Of a stretch of DNA of 64,000 nt, positions 24,644 to 37,317 are shown one piece after another. The notes below the pieces were generated by a model. It saw nothing but the letters and a program-made list of their open reading frames with translations. It ran no database searches and was not told the origin of the DNA. The position numbers and the translations under genes are program-made. The stretch's first letter is position 1. The number at the start of each line of letters is the position of its first letter. The stretch is from Eudorina sp. 2006-703-Eu-15 (taxonomy: Eukaryota > Chlorophyta > Chlorophyceae > Chlamydomonadales > Volvocaceae), in contig BDSI01000116.1 of NCBI GenBank assembly GCA_003117195.1, positions 337,288-401,287 of the forward strand, read 5' to 3'.

Positions 24644-25722
24644 AACACACACACACGTGCTGCTCCTTTCTCCAATAACACATACACGCGCGCTGATGGC
24701 GCAGTGTCCTTTCTCCGAACGCACCCAGTGCTGTCCATGTGACGGTCAATGTCCCGGGCACGCTAGGGTGAAGGCCCGTGTTCCGGGAACGCACGATTAA
24801 AGGGGAGAGCGAATGCCGCCAGTGCCGATGGGGTGGCAGGCATCGAGCATAAAAATGCAGATGAATACACACACGTGTTTGGCGCGAGCACGCATCCCGC
24901 GAACCATGTTTTATGGGCTGGGCCAGGGGCCGTTGTGTGACATACGGGCATTTTTTCGGGCTTATGTTCGAGGTTGTGTTCTGCATGTCACGCACTCCTG
25001 CTCTGCCTGCTTACCAACACACACGTGCTGGCGCGAGCATGTGTAACACACCCTACACACTCCTCCGTGGGAACCGCGCTCCTGACAGCGCCGCTCAAAG
25101 TTTGGCGCAATCTTCTACCAGGCACAGGCGATCTGCGCAGGCAGTCGCACCTAGCTCTACAAGGCTCTCCAGCAATGCACGTGCCTCCTCTGCGAAACCC
25201 CCTCGCGAATGATCGTCCTTCGCAAATAAACACCAAATGAACGCCCGATGAACTCTTCGGGGCACCCTGCGATGCAAGGACTGTGCGGCCGGCCGGCCGA
25301 GGTGCACCTGTGAGCTGCTGCACATAGGATTGCGCCGCAGCGCCGATGCGGTCCGCCCGAACGAATGAAGGCCGATCCCCCGATCCCCCGACAGCACTCC
25401 ACCGCGCTGAGCCATCGGGTCACCGCAGCTGCAGTGGACCCAGTCCGTGGCGAACCCACTCCGTGTCAGCAAATACGCGCTCTTGCAAAAAATCATCATC
25501 ACGCTCCTTCTCTCCCTCTGCATGCCCCCCTGCCATCCGCCCTGCGCGGCGCTGCGCGGCGCCGGCCCCCGCCGCGCTGACCTCTGCCCTGTCCTGTCCT
25601 GTCCCGCACCGCCGCATGGCTGCCGCCGCATGGCTGCCGCCGCATGGCGCGCCGAGGACGCACCCCTCGGCGTCGCACCCACCCACCTGCCGCCACCCGC
25701 ACCCAGCGCACCGCTTCGTCCT
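24644..25722. other. Spacer between poly(C) tract and the 3' end of the cyclase gene
   Basis: No gene recognised. It starts with (CA)n and two copies of a GTGTT..GGAGAAAGGA-like element in reverse orientation (about 24648-24725). The part nearest 25723 is the presumed 3' untranslated region of the minus-strand cyclase gene. I did not find TTACA (TGTAA in reverse) there. Confidence 0.4.
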
Positions 25723-28700
25723 TCATTCCGGCGCCCGGTCCGCCGCACCACTCAACGCGTCCAGCTCCACTCGGCACGCCACGATGCGGCTGCGCTTGTA
25801 GTGAATGAGTCGCAACTTGGAGAACATCAGCGGCGAGCGCTCGGGCGGAGGCGGCGCCTCAGGACCCGTCGAAGCGCCCGGCCGGGGAACCTGATGACAT
25901 TCCCCCGGCCCCGGGTGAGGTTCCAACTCGTCCCCGGGCCCCACGTCCTCGTACGTCAGCTCCGGCCCCAGCAACGCGTGTGCGCTTGCGGAGGTACCAT
26001 CCGCGGAGGTCGGCAGCGGCCCCGCTTCGGAACCGACGACGCCACGCAAGCCGGCCCCCTTGGCGGCGTCGGCCGCAGCGGGTACGGCAATGCTGGACGG
26101 GGCAGCGCTGGCGCCCGCCGTGCGCCGGCTGACAATCGTGGCTGCTGCCAGGGCGTTGTCGTCCGCCGACTTCCCGACCGCCAGATGCAGTATCAGCGAG
26201 GATGGATCTCCCAGATCCGCCTCCGCCTCCGCCTCCGCTTCCGCCTCCGCCTCCGCCTCCGCCTCCGCCTCCGGGTCTGCCTCCCCTTCATGATGTCGTT
26301 GCGTCGACTCCAACCCTGGGGATCCCGGCCGGGGCCTCTGACACCGGTCCCGGCTGCGCAGCTCCTGACAGCCGACCTGGGGCCGCCTGTCACCCTCGGA
26401 CATCTGAATGAGCGGGCGCTGCTGCTGGCTGAGGTCACCCCCCACTGACTGAATCTGGTGTCTCATACTTGCACCGTCCTGCGGCGCGGCGGAGGAGACC
26501 GCCATGGCGCGGGCGCCACCGCAAAGGGGCCGCGGGGATGATGGCAGCAGCAGCAGCGACAGCGACAGCGGCGGCGGGTGTGGGCGCGGGTCGGGATGCG
26601 GGCGGGCGATCAGCGAGTGCCCGCCCGCTGCTGCGCGCCCGGGCGGCGGTGGCGGGTGCGGGAGCGGGTGCGGGGCCGGGGGCGCCGCCACTGCCACCTC
26701 GGCTTTCTTTGTGTCCCCTTGCACGCCACAGCCTAGCGTCAGCTGCAGCACGTTGACGGTCGTGGCGCTGACGCCCCCGGCGCCGCCGACACCGGGGCTG
26801 GTGGCATGTGTGGCGCAGGCCGCCGCCGCCGCCGCCGCCGCGGCCGCCGTTGCCATTGCAGCATCCCGGGCGACGCCCCTGGTCCGTGCGGGACGGGAGT
26901 CAGCAGCCTGCACGCTTCCGCCGGCGGCCAACCGCGCTGTGCCGTCCGCATCGTCGCAGTTATCCGCGCCTTCATTGCCGCCGCTGTTCCCCTCGGGGCC
27001 CACAGCACCGCTCGCGCCGGAAAGCAGCAAGCTGGGGTGGACCTCTCGGGTCGCCTCCGGGGCCCCTCCGGGGAACCTCTGTGGCAGATCGGTCTGGCGG
27101 CGGTCAGCGGCGAAGAGCCCGGGGGGGCGGGGCGCGGACGAGGACATGAAGGGGGACGCCGTGACGCTGCTGCCGCTCACTCCCTGGGACAGCTCAGCAG
27201 CAGCCACCGGCGGTATCGGTGCCACCACTGCCGCCGGCGGCGCCTTTGCGTCCCCGGCATCCCCAAAATCTTTCACGTTGGCGGCCGCGACCACCCTCGC
27301 CGCCGCCGCCACCGCCGCCGCCGCCGATGCCTCCCTTTCGCCCGCCGCCGCCGCCGCCGCGGCCAGCTCACCGCTGGCGCCTCCGGCGGCCTCGGTCGCG
27401 GGGAGGCTGCTGAAGGTGCAGCGGCCCCGAGGCCCCCCCGACGGGCCCCCCCCCAGCAGCATCCTGGGCGTGCGGCCTGCGTCGGGCAGCTGCGCAAACA
27501 GGCCGGTGTACTGGCCCAGCGACCCCGTCTGCGACCGGCTGCCGGAGACCGCCGCCAGCTCAGCCAGCATCCTCCTGGCTGTGCTCCTGTCCAGGGTGTC
27601 CCCAGAGCCCCACGAGGTTCCCCGGGTCATGGGGACTTCGCCGCTGCCCGTCCATCCATCCAGCTGGCCAAGCGCCAGAGGCTGATACGCGGGGTCGCGG
27701 CGGTTTCCGCTCCGTCCGGTGGAGGCGGCGAAGCTGTTGCTGCTGCTGCTGCCTGTCCTGAGCTGCAGGGAGCCCATGCGACTGGGGCAGCGCTGCGACG
27801 ACGTCACCGCAGCGGCGGCGCGACGCAGCAGGCGTGGCAGCGGCCCGCCGGGCCGCAGGGGCTGCGGCGGCGGCGGCAGTGTCTGCAGTGGTTGCAATGG
27901 TGAGTGCAGTTGCTGCTGCTGCCCCTCCTCCATGTGCCGCTGAATCATCGGACAGGACGGCAGCGGTCCTGGACGCGGCCGCGTCAAGCCGAGCTTCGCG
28001 GGCGTTCCCGCAGCAACAGCGACCGCCGCAACCGCCGCCAGGGAGGCGACCCGCTCCGTGCGACGCTCCGCCGCCGCCGCCGCCGCCAACGGACCCTCCG
28101 CGCCTCCTGCGCTCAAGGTGCCGGCGGCGCCGCCGCCGCCGACCCGCGCCGCCCAGCGCGCGCTCAAGCCGCCCAAGACCCGGGCCGCGGGCTTGCAGTC
28201 GGCGGCCCCCGTCGACGAGCGCACAGCCATCACCTCCGAGGTGCTCGTGGTCGCCATAACGGTGGTGGCCTCGCTGGAGGTCCCCGTGCCGGTGGTGCCG
28301 GTGGCGGTGCTGGTGGCGACGGTGGCCGTGGCGTTGCTGCCACAGCGGCCTGCGCCACCGCCCTTCATCGTCATCGTCGTCGTCGTCGTCGCGGTCCTGG
28401 CCTCCAGAGACCCCTGCATGGGCCCCTGCAGCAGGTTCCTGATGATGCGTGCCACGGTGCTCCCCGACCCGGTGGGCAGCCCGGCCCAGTCCGCCGTGGC
28501 GGACCGCAGCCCGCAGCTGGACGCGGTCCCGTCCTCGGTTGGCGGCTGAGAGGGAAGGTCCTGGTCCTGGTGCAGGTGTGGGTGCTGCGTATACCGGGAG
28601 GGGGCCGGCGACCGGGAGGGGGGCAGCGGCTGCAGCTGCGGCTGCGGCTGCATCCACCGCGGGCTGTGCAGGGAGAGCGTCGGCGGCGCGGCCGCCGCGC

Positions 28701-31700
28701 CGCCGCCGGCCGTCTTGGTGATGGCAGCCGTGGCGGCGGCGACCCGTGGGACGGTGCCGGAAGCCGACTGCACCACGACGCCCGTGCTCCGAGACCGGAG
28801 CGCCTGTTTCAGCCGCAGCGCCTCTGAGGACGGCGGCGGCGGCGGCGGCGGCGGCAGTAGCGTGTGGGACAGCGTGGGACCGGCCGGCGCGCGCAGCCCC
28901 GCCGCCCGGCCCTGCTGTGCTGCGTGTTGTGCGTGGTGCGCCAGGTGCAGCCGCGCCTGCGCCTGCATCTGCACCTGCATCTGCCGCGCCGCCATGCTGT
29001 GCACTCGGCGGATCGCGTGCAGGGGCTGCGACTGCGGCCCGGGTGGCTCCTCCGTCACGGATGCCACGTACTGCAGCAGCCGACTGCAGGACTGCGCCGC
29101 CGCTCCGCCCGCGCTGTCGACGGCGGCACCGCCGCCGCCGCCGCCGCTGTCGTCATCGCGGTCGCGGTCGCGGTCATCCGGCCCGCATTGCAGCCCCAGA
29201 AGGGACCGACCGCTGGCAGAGGTACGCGCCCAGCCCACGGAGCGGACGGCCCCGCTGGTCCCCCGCCGGGGTGACGAGGCCCCCCGGCTGACGGAGTTGC
29301 CCGAGGGCTGGGGCTGCGTCGCAGTCTGCGACCCCGTCCTCCCGCAGGACGGGTCCAGCTGCGCCATGGTGCCGCTGCGGAACACCTGCGTGAGGCTGCT
29401 GATGCGCCGCTGGCTGCTTGGGCGCCACTTGCCCGACGTGGAGGCCAGGAGGCCGCGCCAGCGCCGCCGCCCGCGCTCCAGCGTGCTCGTCGGGACGGCG
29501 CCGTCGTCGGGCATGGTGACGGTGCGGCCGGTGCTGGTCAGCCTGTAGAGGTCCTCCTTGAGGGCCGCCAGCTGGGAGTGGCCCTGTGGGAGGTGGCGCG
29601 CGGGACAGGAGAGGAGAGGGCGTCACGGAAGGCGCGTTGCTGCTGCTGCTGCTGCTGCTGCTGTGTCAGGGCGCGTGGGGGGATGGGGGTGAAGGGTGCG
29701 GCGCTGGGTGGCTAGACACCGCAAACACCCGCCATGCATGGCACAGGGTGACGGCAGGGCGGGTGAGCTTCAACGCGCGGCACAAGGCGCCGCACAAACA
29801 CTTCCGTACTTCATCCTAACGCCTGGGTGGCCCCCATGCCTTGCGTGGCCTGGTTTTAGTCCGGCGGTCGCCTGGTTTTAGTCCGGCGGTCGCCTGGTTT
29901 TAGTCCGGCGGTCGCCTGGTTTTAGTCCGGAGGTCGCCTGGTTTTAGTCCGGAGGTCGGGAGGACACCTCGTGGGAGGGGGCGAGGTGTCCGCCGGCTGC
30001 ATTGAGCACGGCGGCGCCCGCCCGCTTACCTCTCCCAGCACGGCCCTCGCCACCACGTAGCTGACCAGCACCTCCCGCCACAGCGCGTGCAGGGCAAGCT
30101 CACGGGCTACCTTGCAGGCGGGGCCGCTGTACAGCATGCGGCCGTCGAAGGACAGATCCGCCTGCACGGGTGCGGACGTCAATGCGCATGTTGGGTGTGG
30201 CGGTGCCACGGGAGTGCGGGCGCCGGGTCTGCAGAGTCGCCGTTTCTGTGTCAATTTCTGTGTCAATCAATTAATCGTCTGGTTTGGGTACCGCATCAAC
30301 GGGGCGTCAACGGATACCGCATCAACGGCGCATCAACGGCGCACCAACGGCTCACGCGCGAGGTGGGCACCCATTTGGGCGGCAGCAGGTGGCGTGCAGG
30401 CGGGGCATGGATTGACGTACCGTATTGGGCACGATTGCGCCCGCAAGGGCAACACCCACGGAGAGCCCTCAACGCCGGGACGCCGCACGGGAAGGTGACC
30501 GAGCGGTCCGCTGTGTGCCGTACCTGGGGTAAGCCCACGTCCACGCCGCCACGTAGCACGAGGCAGCCGCCGGCGTGCCCAGGGCCCTGCGCCAACGAAT
30601 CCAAGGGAGGCGCCGTTCAGGGAGTCGGTTAAGGTTTAGGCTGGAATTGGCCTTTGGATGTAGTTAATTAAGCTGTCTATCGGTCTATTGTGACCATAGG
30701 CTTGGACCACAAGCCCCCAAAGGCCGGACGGCTGGAACAGGCGGCCGGATCCTGTCGACGCAGGCCTCCCCCCGAGGAGAACACGGCGAAGGATGCGAGG
30801 CTGGGGCGGAAAGCCCTCCGCGGACGAGGAAGTGGAGCCGAGCCAAGGGCTCGGGGCAAGCACGATGTGGGTGTACGGTTCGGGTACGGCACGGCACGTC
30901 ACCCGTTGCTCACACCATGTGGTGGGTTTATGGTGTTCTACCCCAGAGCCCGCAAACCAAAGGCGGCCGGCGCGCTCGCGTCATCGACACACCCCCTTCC
31001 CCCGCCCTGTCGCAGCCGTCGCAGCCGCCCGACCTAGCAAACAACGCATTGAGCTGCCGACAGCCGTAGCTGGGCCTCGCCAACCGCGTCAACGCCCACC
31101 ACCCCCACGCACGCCCTCACATGGTCGTACACACTGGACGACCCCGAGTCGCTGGGTCGCCCCCGCGCGGCCTCCTCCTGGCACTCGAGGTCCCGCTGCA
31201 GCGCCAGGATCCACCTGCGCACACCCGGCGTGCCCCATGCGTATGCCGCGGGGAGGCAGCAGCAGCTCGTCATGGCCGGTCTCAGGTCGCCGACCCCACC
31301 GCCCGTGGGCGCCAAAGAGGACATCATCGACGGACGGCTGACACAGCATCGATGTGCAGCCTTGAAAACACATGGCTGGGGCTGGGGGTGGGGCCCCTCC
31401 CTGAGCACGCCGGGGGTGGGGCCCCTCCCTGAGCAAGCGCCCTTCCTCAAGATGCGACCATGGCGGGTCCGGCCACTGCATGTTTGAGGTCGTTTGCGTT
31501 GATTACCTGATAGCCGCTTCCGGGTCGACAAAGACGGCCTGCAGGGCGCCAGGGCCGGTCACCGTCTGCGGGCGGGACATACAGGCGGGATGGATGCAGT
31601 CCGCACCCGCCACCGGGATGGGGCGAGCAGGCCGGAGAGCGCGGAGGCGGTTATAGCGGTCTCAAGTGCAGGCAAGATGATGCAAGGTACGCTCAAGACT

Positions 31701-34700
31701 ATGGAGGAAGCGTAGTAATGCACCCTGCCTGAGCTCCGTGAGTGCAAGGGAGGAGGTACCCGGAGGAAAGAGGTGCCCGTCCTGCGCTCTCCCAACCCCC
31801 CTGTTGGCGCCTGGCGAGGGTGCTGCACATGCCGGCCTTGTGCCTTCGCGCTTGTCGGGCGGTGAGGTGGAGGCCGCGGCGCAGCACCCCGGCCGGTAGC
31901 CCCCCGTCCACACATTGCGCCCCCAAGCAAGCACGAGGCCGGGATGCGTGCAATCCGGCCCCCCCTACCGCCCTCCCTACCGCCCGCATTTACCCAGACC
32001 GCCACTGCACCCTCGGTGGTTGACACGCAAAACAGGCCCCGAACTAACTCCCGATAGTGCTTGAGTCGCATGACAGATATTTTCCATTTCCCATTCCCCC
32101 ACCACCACCAGGTCCGCGTGCAACAGCGCCCCAACCTATCCTCAGTCGGGGCCCCTACCAGGTAGCCGCGCAGCTCGTTGGCCAGCTGCTGCGCCCGCGC
32201 CCTGGCAGCAGCGTACGCCGCCTGGGTGCCAGGGCCAGGCGCCGCCGCCAACGGCTGCGGCTGCTGCGGCTCCGTCTCCCACCCCACCCGCTGCAGAGCG
32301 ACCTCAGCGTCCTGCAGCTGCACCACCGCCACCGCCATGTAGCCCAGCGGCGCGGACAGCACCCCGGGCGCCTGCGGCAAGCCGGACGGCAACGAGCGGG
32401 TGGGCAGGGGGCCACCAAGCGAGGCCGCCGGAGGGGGGGGAAGGGAGGGTTACATCTTATTTAGGAAGTCGGTAAGACACATTCAGGGCAGGGAGAGGGA
32501 GCTACCACAGGATCGACGTGCGGCTTCGACATACGGGCACACCTAACCAATCCACATGCGTGTTCCCGCCACAGCCCGCCACTGGCCGCTCATCTCCATG
32601 CGACCCTCTGAACCTCGGGTCCCCGTGAGAGAGAGAGAGAAGAGCGCCCCAGTCGTCCGGCCCCTGCTGCCGCAATAAAACCTTCAGTGCGCCTCGCCAC
32701 CCGCCCCGCTGCCCCTGCCCCGGTCCCATCGGGCTGTCCAGTGTCCACGCCAGGGGACGTGGACCAGTCCCTCGTCCCGCCACCCGTCCACCCTTGAGGG
32801 GCCCCCACTCCCAGGCTGCATCCACCGGCGTACCCGGCCTCCCCCCTTAGCGTCAAATTAGACGGGGAACCCGCCCGGGAACCAACCCGATAACCACCCA
32901 TGTCGGGACCGACAAAGACGGCGACGCTTTGACCCCTGTGAGAGCTGCCTCGCGTGCCTCCTGTGTCACCCGTCACCCGCCTCCGTGTTGGGTTTGGGTT
33001 TAGGAGGGCACTACGTCCCCTGAACCCGCCAACCTCGTGTTGGCTCTCAACCCTGCACCCCTGTTCGCCACACCCCCTGTCATATACTGCGTTATGCTGG
33101 GTGTGCCCGGGTTCGTTCTGCGGGTTGATTTATTTTTTTCAATTTAACCCCCCGTCATATGTGTACGCGTTTCTGTCTCCAACAAAGTAACCCACCCGAC
33201 CCAACCCCCACATGGGGTCTTCCTGTGTACCAGCAATCACCCGCGCGCCGCCGCCTCCGTCCGCCGCGTTCGTCCGCCCCTTCCCCCGTGCCCCCGTGCC
33301 CCCCGTCCAAGCCCCCGTGCCCCTCACCGCGACAAGCAGCGAGCGCGGCGGCCCCAGGAACACCACCCTGGGCAGCAGCGGCCGGCTGAAGACGCTGAAC
33401 AGCTCCACCGGGCCGTCGCCCTCCCGCAGCACGTGCAGGCCCGAGTGCAGCACCACCCCCGCCTCGCCGTGCAGGAACGCGTAGTCCAGCAGCGCGAGGG
33501 CCTCGGCGCTGGTGGTGATCTGGCCGCCGCGGCCCGCGTCCGCAATGGCCTTGGCGGCCTGCAGCACGGGACCCGAGTACACGGTGCGCTGGCTCGCCCG
33601 GTTGAAGGCCACCTCGGAGCCGCCCAGGCGGCCGCAGTGGAAGCCGATGCGCACGCGCAGGCCCCTGCGGGGTGGGGTTTAGGGTTTGGGGGAAGTTGGT
33701 GGGACGCATTGACGCTGCGCTGCTGCTATTCTGTGGGGTGGGGGTTGCGGGTGCGACGGATGTGCCGCGCACACCGTGTACTGAGTGCATTGAAAAGAAG
33801 AAATAAACCCTAGAAGAAGCAACCCGGGCACACCCAGGAGTGTGCTGGGTGGCGGGTGGGCGGTACATGAATAAGAAAAACGCGGCGGGCGGGTGGGGGT
33901 TGTAAAAAGGCAAACGCCGCGGGTGGGGGAGGTTTAGGGTTTTCACCGCGATCGCGGCGAGGACCGGTGACCCCCGCGGGCGCGGAGTGGAAGCGGTGGG
34001 AGCGGCGGCCTGGTGGGATCGCTGATATGCTGAAAGGTGTCCTGACCCGCCCGGCGGGGCACGAATGCACAATGTGTTATGGAAACCTGAGGCGTGAACT
34101 GGCCTAGGTTGTTGAGATCGCAGCCTCTGCGATCCGCCCTGTCATCCCCTGCAAATCCTCTTCCTTTTACACGTCACATCCGCGTATAAGGGTACAGAGC
34201 GAGGTACGGTGCCGCAAGCTCACCTAAAGATGGGGACCCCGGCCTCTTCCCCGGTCATGACCACCGAGCGCTGGCTCAGCGCCAAATCTCGCCCGCAGGC
34301 GCTGACGCGGCCGCTGGCCCCGGACGAGAACGGCAGAGCCGCCATCGGCGCCGGCGCCGACACGGACACAGCCGCGCCACCCGCTGGTGTGGCTGCTGCG
34401 ATGGCAGCGGCAACACTCATGGCAGAGCCGGCGGCGGCGGCGGCCAGGGAGGCCCCGGACCACACGGCCGTCAGCAGCGCGTGGAAGCTGAGGGCGTCCA
34501 GGGGTCCAGGCCGGTCGTCGGACTGGCAGCTGGTCAGCTCGGAGGTGGACGTGGGGGCGCGCGTGAGGAGGCACTTGGAGGTGGCGGACACGCGGGCAAA
34601 GACGGCGGACGGCGGCAGCGAGGACATCGCGGGCGCGAGGCAGCACTCCGCGGAGGCGCTGCGGCGCAGCCGCGCTGCGGCGCCGCGCGGCGCGGCGCTG

Positions 34701-37248
34701 ATGGAGCTGTCCCGACTGGCGCTCACGAGCACGGCGACGTCGCCCTCGCAGCCGCCGTCGCCGCCGGCGGCGCCGCGGGCAGGCCGCGTCCGCGGCGACG
34801 ACAGGTGCGCGTGCGCGTGCGTGTGCGGCAGCACTGCCTCCATCATCCGCCGGTGCGGCGGCCAGCGCCCCGCGCGCTCCAGGCTCGGCAGCGACTCGGC
34901 GGGCCACGCCAGGGGGCAGGAGTCCATCAAGCCGCCAGCGCGGCCGTCGCCTGGAGCAGCGCTGAGGAAGCGCTTCAGGGCGTGTGTGGGCTGGGCGCCG
35001 CCAGTGGGGGCTGGCCCGTCCGACACGGATGGCGCGGCAGCTGCCGGAAGGGTGTACCCCCTGGAGGCCACTGGGGCCAAGAGTCCGCCGGCACCGAAGC
35101 CGGTGGCGGTGGCGGTGGTGCTGGTGGTGCTGGTGGCGACGGGTGGCCGCTGCAGCGGCTCGTCCAAGGCGCTGCTGGACGGCATCAGCCGCCGAGGGCT
35201 GCCCGCGCGCGCCTGCAGGCACCTCGACAGCGGCGGCGCAAGCGGCAGCGACGTCGCCGCCGCCGCCAGCTGCGACGCCGGCCCCAGCGCGGCGGAGCCC
35301 CGGCCCAGCCTGCTCATCAGCGGGCCCGCGACTCCGCCCGCCGTCAGCCCCGCTCCCCTGCCGTTTAAGGCGGAGCTTGGAGCTGCTGCTTGGCCGTCCA
35401 TCCACGGCAGAGAACCGAGCGACGAGAACCTCCAGCCCGGCCCCGCGCCCAAGGTGAACCGCGACGCCCCCAGGTCCTCGATCTCGCTGGCGCCACCGGC
35501 GTCGCCGCCGCCCACCCCGCCGCCGCTGGGCCGCTGCGACGACCTCACCAGCGGCCCGGCGTTGGATCCCACATCGAAGCTGTTCTGCCCCGACTCAGCG
35601 AGGGTCGGGTCGTCCGTGGCGGTGTAGCGGCACAGCAGCAGGTTGCCCGGCAGGAGGCACCCCGGCTCCGGCTCTGGGTCGGTGGTGGTGTCGCCGCCGT
35701 TGAGGAGATGGGCCGGGTTCGGGCCCAACTCCGGGCTGCAGTCGCAGCTGGCGGTCCCAGTTGTCGTCCCCTCCAGGGGGGTCAACATTGCCGGGTCGCG
35801 CTGTCGCTGCTGCTGCGGCGGGTGAGGCTGAGGCGGAGGCGGAGGCTGCGGCTCGGGCTGCTGCGGCGGTGTGAGCCGTTGTTGCCTGGCCGGATGCGGC
35901 CAGCCGGCGCCGGCGGAGGAAGCCCGGAGGATGGGCCCCAGCGTCGTGAGGCCCGGCGTTGCCGCGCCCCGGCAGTCGGCCGCCGTGTCGTCCCCACCGC
36001 CACCTTCAAACGTCGAGCGACCGAACCCGGCGGGCGGCGCCGCGGCCGGCTGGGCCTCCGTCGGCTGCGGCAGCGGCGGCGGGACCGGCCTCGTGGGGGC
36101 GGCGAGCATGGATCCCGGCAGCTGCAGGTGCATGTGGGCTGAGGTGCTCGGCGACCGGCCCTGCAGCGGCAGCAGCGGCAGTGACAGCGGCAGGCTGCGC
36201 CGATCGCTCCGGTTGGACAACTCCCTGCCCGCCGCCGCCCCGGCGGCCGCCGTCCGAATCCGAAGAAGCGCCAGAATCGACGGCCCACAGGTCCGTATTG
36301 CCCAGCGCTGCAACCCCCGAGCATCCACACCGCCGGCGGCGGCGGCCGCGGCGGTGGCGATGAAGGTGACGGGGCCGGATGCCGCGGCGGTGGCCGGCGT
36401 CGCCGGCGCTGCCGGCACCGTCGCCGGCGGCGCCGCCGGCGCTGCCACGCGCAGGGTGGCGGCCAGGGGTGACGCCAGCAGCTCGGGCGGCCAGGGGGCC
36501 TCCAGCAGCGCCGCCTGGGCGCGCAGCGCGAAGCGCGCGGCGTCGGCGGCGGTGCAGAAGGCCAGGATGAAGGAGTCCCCCTCGGTGGCGGACTCGTAGC
36601 CGTGGTGCAGGGCGGCGATGTGGCGGAGGGTGCTGTGGTGCAGCTGGATGGAGCACTGGCAGACGTCGGCGGGGAGGGTCTCCCACAGCGTGGTGGAGTC
36701 CTGGGGTGCGGGCGTGGACCAGCGGGGCGGGGCGGGGCGGGGCGGGGCGGGGGAGGAATTGTAGGGGTTGCCGATCAGCAGGATCGGAGTGGGAGAAAGT
36801 CAAGCCAAAAGCAAGCCGAGGACCAACGTGGTCCCATGGGTGGCCGCCTCGGGAGACCGCGGCGGTTTGAGGGAGCACATCCGCCTCTCGCGGGCACTCC
36901 GTCACGTGAGCATTCTACGCCCATGGGCTGTGCCCTGCTTTGTTCCTGGGTTTGGTTCTTTCACTTTGACCTCCGCCGCCCCCCTGGCCCCCCCTCCTTG
37001 GCCCCCCGCCGCCGGCGCACCTGGATGTCAGTGACGCACAGCACCACACCGCCCGGTCCGGGCGCGTCCAGGCGGCGGCTGACAGCCCCCTTGACGCCGT
37101 ACAGGTGGGCGCAGGATGCCAGGAGCACCACCAGCAGCACCACGCTGCTGGCCAGTGGGACCACGACGGCCACCAGAAGCGTGTTCGTGAGTCGTTGGGC
37201 CGGGGAGAGCGGCCCGACGAGCGGCGCCGGAGGTGACCGCGCCGGCTG

Positions 37249-37317
<69 letters not shown>

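Noticed and set aside
23143..24995. Long frames of 425-521 codons made of HPSI or MDGW repeats
   Set aside because: They are translation artefacts of the (CATC)n and poly(C) tracts. A four-base repeat without stops is open in all frames.
33677..33945. GGTTTAGGG words resembling the TTTTAGGG telomere repeat
   Set aside because: Single scattered copies inside a cyclase intron, no tandem array, so no interstitial telomere tract.
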